From Actinomycetota bacterium (GTDB lineage Bacteria; Actinomycetota; Actinomycetes; Actinomycetales; Microbacteriaceae): a DNA stretch of 5,160 nt. Location: assembly GCA_009702405.1 (NCBI GenBank), contig WLIC01000059.1:1-5160 (forward strand). Direction: 5' to 3'. Within the stretch, counting starts at the first letter, position 1. Every line of letters starts with the position of its first letter. This document shows, piece after piece, positions 1 to 5,160 of this stretch. The position numbers were made by a program, and so were the translations under genes. The notes under the pieces are model-generated. The model was not told the DNA's origin. It did not search any database and was given only the letters and a program-made list of their open reading frames with translations.

Positions 1-984
1 AACATCTTTAGGTAAAGATTCAACTGTGAGATCGATTAGTTCTTGGCAACCCAAGAGCCATGCGGTTGATAACCCTAAGGCTGTTCCAAATACTTCAGGG
101 TGTCTTGAGACACCGTAGAGAACAGCAAGACCACCAAGAGATGAGCCCATCTGGGCTGTTCGGGTTGGGTCAAGCTTGAGTCCATACCTTTTAGCTAGTT
201 CTGGAACTAGTCGAAGAGCCAGCATGTCCTGGTATTCGTTTGCTTTGTAATCTAACTTGCTTGGCTTCTTGATTGCACCGATGTTATCTAACATGTGTGG
301 TCTGGTCTTCAAGATATCTTCTGGAGCAAGTTCAGCCATACGTTGAGAATCATCAACTCGATAAACCCCGACAATGATTGGCAGCTTGCCATCTTTAGCA
401 ACAATGCGACCAGCAGCTATTGCTTCAGGTAGTCCCCAGTTCTGATGATTCCAAGTTTCACTAACATCAAGCAGGAAGTTACCGCCATCGTGAGCTACCA
501 ACAAAGGTGTCTTACTGTCATGCTCAGCAGGAACCCACACATCGATTCTTCTTCCTTCAAAGATGAAGTTCTCCAGTGTTCCTCCAGCTAGGTCACGCTC
601 TTGAGTTTGCACAGTGTGAACTGCGATGCCACTAGCAGAAGTTTTAGAATTTGATCCTTTTGTTTTCTTCAGATGCAGTTCACGCATACCTAGGAAGAAA
701 GGAAATACGAAAGCGATCGCGCTTATGAAACCGGCTGCGACATACCAGCCAACATTTTTCATGCCCAGCTTCTTGGATTCAAAGATCATGAATGGAACAG
801 CAGCAAAAGCTGTTAGTAAAAGATCACAGGCAAGAACAAGGTCAGCTTCACTGCCAAACCAAGAACCAAAGAAGTCTTGTCCTCGCAAAATGGCGATGGT
901 GTTGAAGTACCAGGCGGTAATCAAACCAATCGCTGCGATGAGGAAGTAGAAGGCTGCTCGGGCATTCCTGTTAGTTTGCTTCAT
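1..984 (-). CDS. DUF2834 membrane domain fused to esterase-D/Fes-like alpha/beta-hydrolase (3' end cut by window edge)
   Basis: The minus strand is open from the ATG at 984-982 to the window edge: 328 residues and no stop, so the C-terminus is missing. Residues about 10-104 have three predicted membrane helices (about 10-30, 46-68, 77-99) and follow the DUF2834 pattern (GLITAWYFN near 20-28, CDLLLTAFAA at 53-62, FPFFLGMRE at 94-102). After a polar linker (about 105-125) comes a domain like the Fes/esterase-D hydrolases (PF00756): VAHDGGNF at 163-170, a YQDMLALRLVPELAKRYGL stretch at 251-269, and the nucleophile elbow GSSLG at 280-284, with Ser282 the likely nucleophile. The acid and His of the triad should lie in the missing part. 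The protein is probably an anchored hydrolase; the substrate cannot be told, and which side of the membrane carries the domain is uncertain. GGAAAG, 8 nt upstream, supports this start. It is divergent from the MMPL exporter. Confidence 0.85.
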   Translation of the reverse strand, partial: MKQTNRNARAAFYFLIAAIGLITAWYFNTIAILRGQDFFGSWFGSEADLVLACDLLLTAFAAVPFMIFESKKLGMKNVGWYVAAGFISAIAFVFPFFLGMRELHLKKTKGSNSKTSASGIAVHTVQTQERDLAGGTLENFIFEGRRIDVWVPAEHDSKTPLLVAHDGGNFLLDVSETWNHQNWGLPEAIAAGRIVAKDGKLPIIVGVYRVDDSQRMAELAPEDILKTRPHMLDNIGAIKKPSKLDYKANEYQDMLALRLVPELAKRYGLKLDPTRTAQMGSSLGGLAVLYGVSRHPEVFGTALGLSTAWLLGCQELIDLTVESLPKDV

Positions 985-1025
985 TCCATTTTCTTTCCGA
1001 GGTAAATAATTTAGACTTGACCCTA
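985..1025. promoter_or_regulatory. Divergent promoter region between hydrolase and MMPL genes, with an AT-rich dyad
   Basis: Only 41 bp separate the two divergent starts, so both promoters must overlap each other or the coding ends. For the plus strand, TAGACT at 1011-1016 (4 of 6 to TATAAT) is the best -10 candidate; it would start transcription at or just before the ATG at 1026. For the minus strand, TAAATT (1013-1008) could serve as a -10 with a leader of about 17 nt carrying GGAAAG. No convincing -35 was found on either strand. The 11-bp dyad TAAATAATTTA (1003-1013, five bases either side of a central A) overlaps both -10 candidates and could be a regulator site. All of this is inference from sequence. 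Confidence 0.4.
993..998 (-). promoter_or_regulatory. Ribosome binding site of the DUF2834-hydrolase gene
   Basis: On the minus strand GGAAAG lies 8 nt before the ATG at 984. It decides the start: an ATG two bases further upstream (minus strand) runs into a stop after one codon. It is the only gene start in the window with a normally spaced Shine-Dalgarno-like motif. Confidence 0.55.
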
Positions 1026-3179
1026 ATGAGACCTCTAAGCAATTTTGTCATTCGACACAGCAAACTATCCCTCTTTGGCTTTATCGGTTTGGTATTACTT
1101 TCCCTTATCGGTGGATTCCAAGCTTTTGGCAACCTCAAGGGTGGTGGTTACTACGACCCAAATGCTGATTCAGCAAAAGTAACCGAGATGCTAATCAAGG
1201 ACTTCAACCAGAATGACCCTGAGGTTGTCCTAGTTGCTGACATGGGCAGATCTGTTGATGAGGCTCAATCAGTCCAGAATGCTGACCTAATCACCAGTGC
1301 TTTAGAGCAAACAGAGGGTGTTAAGACTGTTACTTCTTACTATTCATTAGGAAGACCAGCAACTCTTAAATCCAAAGATGGCATGGCCGTTTACTTCTTT
1401 GCCAAATTCGAGGACTCAGCAAAAGCCGCTGAAGTATCAAAAACTATTCAAGATAACATCGGTGGCAATAATTACGGCGCGACCATTTATGTTGCTGGCT
1501 GGGGCCCTATCACCTCTGAAATCAATCACGTTATTGAAGGTGACCTAACCAGAGCTGAAGCAGTAGCGTTACCACTAACACTTCTTCTGATGATCTTCGT
1601 TTTTGGTTCTGTTGTTGCAGCTGGGTTACCGCTGATGATCGCAGGGCTAACCATTCTGGGTTCCTTCTTCTTTATCTGGCTATCTTCCCTTTTCACAGAC
1701 ACTTCAACTTTCTCAGTGAACCTGGTTACCGGTCTTGGTTTAGGTCTTGGTATCGACTATGCATTGTTGATGGTGAACCGCTTCAGAGAAGAACGAAGCA
1801 AGAAGGTTCCCGTTGCTGACGCTGTTCAAACTACGGTGCTAACTGCTGGAAGAACTGTGTTCTTCTCAGGACTCACAGTTGCTCTAGTTATGGTTGGGTT
1901 GAACTTCTTCCCTCAGTATTTCCTGAAGTCTTTTGCTTATGCCGGTTTAGTTTCTGTCTCAATTGCAGTTGCAGCAGCGCTGATAGCGCTGCCAGCTTTC
2001 CTCAACATCCTTGGCGACAACGTCAACCGTTGGCCACTATTCAAACACCGTGCACCTAAAGATGTTGGCTTCTGGTCGAAGCTTGCGAAGTTTGTAATGA
2101 GAAGACCAATTCCAGTTATCTTGGTTTCTGTTCTAGCTCTTGGCTCTTTAGCTGCTTTAGGTATGAATGTGAAGCTAGGTCAGGTTGATGACCGTATTCT
2201 GCCAACCGATAACAGAGTTGTTTTAGCTACCAATCAGATTCGTGATCGTTTTGATGGTCGTGAAGGTTCACCTATTGAGATCATGGTGGAGAACCCAACT
2301 GACACCAAGATTTCAGAATATGCAGTGAAACTCTCTAAAGAAGATCACATCTCTAGAGTTCAAACACCGCTTGGTATTTTCCAGAAGGGATATCTAATTC
2401 CTCAGACAGATTCATTCTTCAAGAACTATGTGAAGAATGATTGGACCAGAGTAGTGGTTATCGCTGATGTTGAACCTAGATCTCCTGAAGGTGAAGCCCT
2501 AACTAAATCACTTAGAGCAGAATCAAATAACTTTGATCAGTTACTTGTTGGTGGTTCATCAGCGCTCTATACAGATGCTCTTCTTGGAATTACAAATAAT
2601 CTTCCTTGGGCAGCGCTTTGGATCATCCTGACAACAATCACATTGTTGTTCTTGTTCACAGGTTCATTACTACTTCCTATCAAGGCTGTGCTTCTAAACT
2701 TTATGTCACTGTTTGCAACCATGGGCTTCCTGGTTTGGGTTTTCATGAATGGAAACCTGCACTGGCTTATCGGTGACTTTGCTTCAACCGGAACTATCGA
2801 TTCATCTTCACTCGTACTAGTTGCAGTTATTAGTTTTGGTTTGTCGATGGACTACGAGTTGTTCTTGTTATCAAGAATCAAAGAACAGCATGATGCTGGT
2901 TTAGACACAACAGAATCGGTTGCTGTTGGTTTGCAACGATCAGGCCGAATCATCACAACAGCTGCTCTTGTTCTTGCAGTTTCATTCTTTGCTTTTGCAT
3001 CCAGCGGTGTTTCAATCATGAAGATGTTAGGTCTTGGAATTGCTTTCGCAGTAATCCTGGATGCAACAGTGATTAGAGCATTACTAGTTCCAGCTCTAAT
3101 GAGATTGTTTGGTAACGCTAACTGGTATGCACCTAAGTGGATGAAGTGGGTTCAGAAGAAGATCGGCTTAGAGCACTAG
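1026..3179 (+). CDS. MMPL-family (RND superfamily) exporter
   Basis: Starting at the ATG at 1026 this gives 717 aa; numbering below uses that start. It has the two-fold repeat of MMPL transporters: TM1 (about 14-34), a periplasmic-type ectodomain (about 36-175), TM2-TM6 (about 179-330), a cytoplasmic linker, TM7 (about 362-382), a second ectodomain (about 384-525) and TM8-TM12 (about 527-692). The paired Asp-Tyr motifs of the family's proton relay are both present: GLGIDYALL in TM4 (Asp244-Tyr245) and GLSMDYELFLLSR in TM10 (Asp609-Tyr610), matching the DY pairs known in mycobacterial MmpL3. It therefore looks active as a proton-driven exporter of lipids or hydrophobic compounds in the cytoplasmic membrane; the substrate is unknown. 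It lacks the long C-terminal tail of MmpL3 and resembles the shorter YdfJ-like group. An in-frame TTG at 1017 would add three residues; neither start has a well-spaced Shine-Dalgarno. Its stop overlaps that of the convergent marR gene. Confidence 0.93.
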   Translation: MRPLSNFVIRHSKLSLFGFIGLVLLSLIGGFQAFGNLKGGGYYDPNADSAKVTEMLIKDFNQNDPEVVLVADMGRSVDEAQSVQNADLITSALEQTEGVKTVTSYYSLGRPATLKSKDGMAVYFFAKFEDSAKAAEVSKTIQDNIGGNNYGATIYVAGWGPITSEINHVIEGDLTRAEAVALPLTLLLMIFVFGSVVAAGLPLMIAGLTILGSFFFIWLSSLFTDTSTFSVNLVTGLGLGLGIDYALLMVNRFREERSKKVPVADAVQTTVLTAGRTVFFSGLTVALVMVGLNFFPQYFLKSFAYAGLVSVSIAVAAALIALPAFLNILGDNVNRWPLFKHRAPKDVGFWSKLAKFVMRRPIPVILVSVLALGSLAALGMNVKLGQVDDRILPTDNRVVLATNQIRDRFDGREGSPIEIMVENPTDTKISEYAVKLSKEDHISRVQTPLGIFQKGYLIPQTDSFFKNYVKNDWTRVVVIADVEPRSPEGEALTKSLRAESNNFDQLLVGGSSALYTDALLGITNNLPWAALWIILTTITLLFLFTGSLLLPIKAVLLNFMSLFATMGFLVWVFMNGNLHWLIGDFASTGTIDSSSLVLVAVISFGLSMDYELFLLSRIKEQHDAGLDTTESVAVGLQRSGRIITTAALVLAVSFFAFASSGVSIMKMLGLGIAFAVILDATVIRALLVPALMRLFGNANWYAPKWMKWVQKKIGLEH

Positions 3180-3709
3180 TCGTCGCTCTTTAGATCTTTC
3201 TTTAGACGCTCGGCTAACTTAGCGCTAAGTCTTAGATACTCAAGTAGTTCAGAATCGCTAAAGACACTGAACAGGTCAGACATCTTCTTCTCATGCTTAG
3301 GCATCATTTGCTTAGCTAAGGCTTCTGTTTTAGCTGTCACAGAAATCAAATAAACACGCTTATCGTGGGGGCTTACCTGTCTTGTTACTAACTCTTCTTT
3401 TTCAAGTGAGTCAACCAAACGGGTAATAGCTCTAGGTGTCACATCTAGTAATTCAGCAGCTTCACCCATAGTCAATGTCTTATGTCTAACCAGTACCGCA
3501 ATAAGCATCAACTGAGGTGCTGATCCCGACCAATTGGTATCAATGTTTCGTTCTAACCAGCGTGAGAACAAGTGGCCAAGACGCAGGGTAACAGCAGCGC
3601 CTAAAGGTCCTCTTTTATTCTTAGGGACCTTGTTGAGAGCTTCAACTTCACCCTCGAAGACTCTTCTGATCTTCTCGGGTGGAGATATTCTGCCTTCTTT
3701 ATCGCGCAT
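3176..3709 (-). CDS. MarR-family winged-helix transcriptional regulator
   Basis: This complete 177-aa protein is slightly longer than a typical MarR (about 140-150 aa), because of a basic, charged N-terminal extension of about 35 residues. The core shows the MarR layout: dimerisation helix (about 38-55), a helix rich in L/V (63-76), the helix-turn-helix (about 79-102: [14 protein letters not shown], then the recognition helix [15 protein letters not shown]), and the wing (about 107-122) with the conserved DKR (116-118) that contacts the minor groove. The C-terminal helices 125-175 complete the dimer interface. MarR proteins bind as dimers to short dyads and are often released by small phenolic or lipophilic ligands. 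Next to an MMPL exporter, the exporter is the likeliest target, along with autoregulation; both are inferred. The ATG at 3709 has only a distant AAGG (13 nt away). The gene is convergent with the exporter and divergent from dcd. Confidence 0.92.
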   Translation of the reverse strand: MRDKEGRISPPEKIRRVFEGEVEALNKVPKNKRGPLGAAVTLRLGHLFSRWLERNIDTNWSGSAPQLMLIAVLVRHKTLTMGEAAELLDVTPRAITRLVDSLEKEELVTRQVSPHDKRVYLISVTAKTEALAKQMMPKHEKKMSDLFSVFSDSELLEYLRLSAKLAERLKKDLKSDD

Positions 3710-3779
3710 AGGTTCTATTTTGCCTTACACACCAACAAGCAGCAGCCACCTAGCCTTAGCACAAGGTAACCTTTTCATT
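3710..3779. promoter_or_regulatory. Divergent promoter region between marR and dcd
   Basis: These 70 bp must hold the promoters of marR (minus) and dcd (plus). Upstream of dcd, TAACCT at 3767-3772 fits the TANNNT form and lies 7 nt before the ATG, which would give a leaderless dcd mRNA; the only Shine-Dalgarno candidate, AAGG at 3763-3766, is 13 nt away. The TAACCT sits in a perfect 11-bp dyad, AAGGTAACCTT (3763-3773). On the marR side, AAGG (minus strand, 3726-3723) is also 13 nt from its ATG, and a second dyad, ATAGGTTCTAT (3708-3718, arms of four around three bases), overlaps the marR start. Either dyad could be a MarR operator, but they do not share a sequence. No clear -35 element was found. 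Confidence 0.4.
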
Positions 3780-4382
3780 ATGTTAATGTCAGACCGCGAT
3801 ATCAGAAGCCAAATCGAGCAGGGCCGTATTGGCTTAGACCCTTTAGAGATGTCTCTATTACAGCCATCAAGCATGGATGTGAGATTAGACCGTTTCTTCC
3901 GTCTATTCGATAACCACAAGTATGCGTTCATTGATCCAGCTGAATCACAACCAGATCTAACCCGTCTGATTGAGGTAAGCCCTGATGAGCCTTTCATCCT
4001 GCACCCAGGTGAATTCGTTCTAGGTTCAACCTACGAGTTCGTATCCCTACCGGATGACATCGCTGCAAGACTTGAAGGTAAATCTTCTCTTGGAAGACTA
4101 GGTCTTCTAACCCACTCAACAGCAGGTTTTGTTGACCCTGGTTTCCAAGGTCACGTAACCCTAGAACTATCTAACGTTGCAACCCTGCCTATCAAACTAT
4201 GGCCAGGTATGAAGATCGGTCAGCTTTGCTTCTTCCAACTCTCAAGCCCTAGCGAAACACCTTACGGCTCAGCTAAATACAACAGCAGATACCAAGGTCA
4301 AAGAGGCCCAACAGCTTCACGTTCATACCTCAACTTCTATAAAACAGATGTTGGTAATGAACCACTAGAACAAGCTGAATAG
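3780..4382 (+). CDS. dcd: dCTP deaminase, probably the bifunctional dCTP deaminase/dUTPase form
   Basis: The 200-aa cytosolic enzyme converts dCTP to dUTP and, in the bifunctional actinobacterial form, on to dUMP, the precursor of dTMP. From recall it follows the 190-aa M. tuberculosis Dcd closely along its whole length: N-terminal SDRDIR (4-9), [10 protein letters not shown] (28-37), [10 protein letters not shown] (75-84), the active-site segment [18 protein letters not shown] (99-116), [14 protein letters not shown] (119-132) and YQGQRGP (171-177). Glu129 corresponds to the catalytic glutamate (E138 of E. coli), and Ser102 and Arg106 to S111 and R115. Ala115 and the THSTAG context match the mycobacterial bifunctional enzyme rather than the E. 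coli one. Homology puts the start at the ATG at 3780 (MLMSDRD against MLLSDRD); a second ATG two codons on is possible. The C-terminus carries about ten extra acidic residues. A strong terminator follows directly, so it is probably a single-gene transcript. Confidence 0.96.
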   Translation: MLMSDRDIRSQIEQGRIGLDPLEMSLLQPSSMDVRLDRFFRLFDNHKYAFIDPAESQPDLTRLIEVSPDEPFILHPGEFVLGSTYEFVSLPDDIAARLEGKSSLGRLGLLTHSTAGFVDPGFQGHVTLELSNVATLPIKLWPGMKIGQLCFFQLSSPSETPYGSAKYNSRYQGQRGPTASRSYLNFYKTDVGNEPLEQAE

Positions 4383-4394
4383 AACTTAAAGAGA

Positions 4395-4428
4395 AATGGC
4401 CCGTCACTAGACGGGCCATTCTTCTTTT
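4395..4428 (+). terminator. Rho-independent terminator after dcd, possibly bidirectional
   Basis: A perfect 11-bp inverted repeat (AATGGCCCGTC at 4395-4405 and GACGGGCCATT at 4410-4420) closes a 4-base loop and is followed by CTTCTTTT, a good T-tract for the plus strand. It starts 12 nt after the dcd stop. Read on the minus strand the hairpin is followed by TCTCTTT, so it may also end the convergent MFS transcript, whose stop codon (4438-4436) lies just 15 nt from the hairpin. Confidence 0.92.
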
Positions 4429-4435
4429 AACTTTG

Positions 4436-5160
4436 TTAGTCAATGACTTTTGGTGCTGGATGCACTCTAAGCAACCAGAACAAACCAACTGCTAGAACAA
4501 TCATGATTCCGATGATTCCGAAAACTGTTGCGTTTTCAAAACCTGCTCGAGTTGCTAGTAGTAGTGAGATTGACCAAAGTGTTGGTGAGAGGAATGAAGC
4601 TGCTCTTCCTGTTGTTTGGTAGAGACCAAAGATCTCACCTTCACGGTTAGCTGGAGCGAATCTAGCTACGAAGGTTCTTGATGATGCTTGAGCAGGACCT
4701 ACGAACAGACATAGTGCTAAACCAAAGACCCAGTATGTGATTGCCCCCATGCCTGCAAATGCGAATACACCAGAACCTGCTACTAGCATTCCTGCAAGTG
4801 AGACAACGATTACTCGCTTGGTTCCTACCTTGTTATCAATAGCACCACCGATGAAAGCTCCAAGACCTGAAACGATGTTTGCTGCAACACCAAACAAGAT
4901 CACTCCTGTTGTGCTGAAGCCGAATGCGACAGATCCAAGAATTGCACCGAAGGTAAATACACCGGCGAGACCATCTCGATAAACAGCCGATGCTAGAAGG
5001 AACTTCAAAGCATCCGGGTTATCTTTTCTTAGTTTCTTGATTTGAGCAACGAGAGCTTTGTAGCTGTCGATGATTGATTCACGTCTGTTGCTAACCGCAC
5101 TCTTTGGAATTTCTGGAACAAAGAGGATTAGCGGAATGGTGAAAATAACCATCCATGCTG
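4436..5160 (-). CDS. MFS transporter, UMF1/Atg22-like, C-terminal half (5' end beyond window)
   Basis: The frame stays open to the window edge (240 codons plus two bases), so the start lies outside; the ATG at 5152 is internal, in a membrane helix. Counting from that Met, residues 1-13 are the end of a helix, probably TM6, followed by a charged cytoplasmic loop (14-48) and six helices (about 50-75, 80-104, 113-128, 132-152, 185-200, 208-228), the usual second half of a 12-TM MFS protein. A motif-A-like GGAIDNKVGTKR lies at 102-113 between TM8 and TM9. The YRDG at 58-61 and the segment ANREGEIFGLYQTTGRAASF (168-187) resemble the UMF1/Atg22-type MFS group (PF11700-like). Yeast Atg22 exports amino acids from the vacuole, but substrates of the bacterial members are not established. 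It is convergent with dcd across a shared terminator; its own promoter is not visible. Confidence 0.85.
   Translation of the reverse strand, partial: AWMVIFTIPLILFVPEIPKSAVSNRRESIIDSYKALVAQIKKLRKDNPDALKFLLASAVYRDGLAGVFTFGAILGSVAFGFSTTGVILFGVAANIVSGLGAFIGGAIDNKVGTKRVIVVSLAGMLVAGSGVFAFAGMGAITYWVFGLALCLFVGPAQASSRTFVARFAPANREGEIFGLYQTTGRAASFLSPTLWSISLLLATRAGFENATVFGIIGIMIVLAVGLFWLLRVHPAPKVID

Noticed and set aside
626..949. Plus-strand open frame of 107 codons
   Set aside because: It lies antisense within the hydrolase gene, has low-complexity composition (K, A, P, S rich) and no recognisable domain, while the minus-strand frame encodes a coherent membrane domain.
1017..1025. TTG at 1017 as the MMPL start
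   Set aside because: The ATG three codons later is preferred: TTG starts are rare, GAGG at 999-1002 is 14 nt away from it, and the extra residues (MTL) add nothing to the family alignment. It cannot be fully excluded.
3170..3189. Weak hairpin AGAGC...GCTCT at the MMPL-marR junction as a terminator
   Set aside because: The stem is 5 bp with a 10-base loop and no proper T-tract on either side; it is as likely to be chance.
3534..3779. In-frame upstream extension of dcd to an ATG at 3534
   Set aside because: It would overlap marR on the opposite strand, encode residues unrelated to dCTP deaminase and exceed the family length; homology begins exactly at the ATG at 3780.
3725..3997. Minus-strand open frame of 90 codons across the dcd start
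   Set aside because: Antisense shadow of dcd with no domain-like pattern, and it would occupy the marR-dcd promoter region.
4737..4982. Plus-strand open frame of 81 codons
   Set aside because: Antisense to the MFS gene; its Pro/Thr/Ala-rich translation is what the reverse of a membrane protein gene gives.
5150..5152. ATG at 5152 (minus strand) as the MFS start
   Set aside because: The frame continues open upstream (Ala-Trp before the Met), and the fragment has only about half of the 12 helices, so the start must be outside the window.
1..5160. RNA genes, CRISPR array, insertion sequence, toxin-antitoxin or phage-defence genes
   Set aside because: Nearly every base is taken by five ordinary genes; no repeat-spacer pattern, tRNA-like fold, terminal inverted repeats or defence domains were seen on either strand.

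Overview
The window looks like ordinary chromosomal DNA from a low- to mid-GC actinobacterium (roughly mid-40s % GC by eye). The strongest evidence is the dCTP deaminase, which follows the Mycobacterium-type protein almost residue for residue. A DUF2834 membrane domain, a short MMPL transporter and start sites without well-placed Shine-Dalgarno sequences also fit Actinomycetota. The modest GC content, very short intergenic gaps and many CTA/TTA leucine codons suggest a streamlined aquatic lineage (for example freshwater planktonic Actinobacteria or Luna-type Microbacteriaceae). That placement is inference; no marker gene is present to settle it.

Layout, left to right: (1) 1-984, minus strand: a membrane-anchored alpha/beta-hydrolase (DUF2834 membrane domain fused to an esterase-D/Fes-like domain), with its C-terminus cut by the window edge. 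(2) 985-1025: a 41-bp divergent promoter region. (3) 1026-3179, plus strand: a complete MMPL/RND-family exporter. (4) 3176-3709, minus strand: a complete MarR-family regulator, convergent with the exporter, their stop codons sharing one CTAG. (5) 3710-3779: a 70-bp divergent promoter region. (6) 3780-4382, plus strand: complete dcd, probably a bifunctional dCTP deaminase/dUTPase. (7) 4395-4428: a strong intrinsic terminator in the convergent gap. (8) 4436-5160, minus strand: the C-terminal half of an MFS transporter of the UMF1/Atg22-like type, with its N-terminus beyond the window.

Functionally, the MMPL exporter, the MarR regulator and possibly the divergent hydrolase could form one small envelope-export or stress-response locus, with the MarR protein as the obvious candidate repressor. 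dcd is a housekeeping gene of pyrimidine nucleotide metabolism (dCTP to dUMP, feeding dTMP synthesis) that happens to share a divergent promoter region with marR. No stretch above 100 bases lacks a gene. I saw no RNA gene, insertion sequence, CRISPR array or attachment site, and I do not see a convincing undescribed system. The more interesting points are the DUF2834-hydrolase fusion, three 11-bp dyads at the candidate promoters, and the compact, partly overlapping transcription layout.
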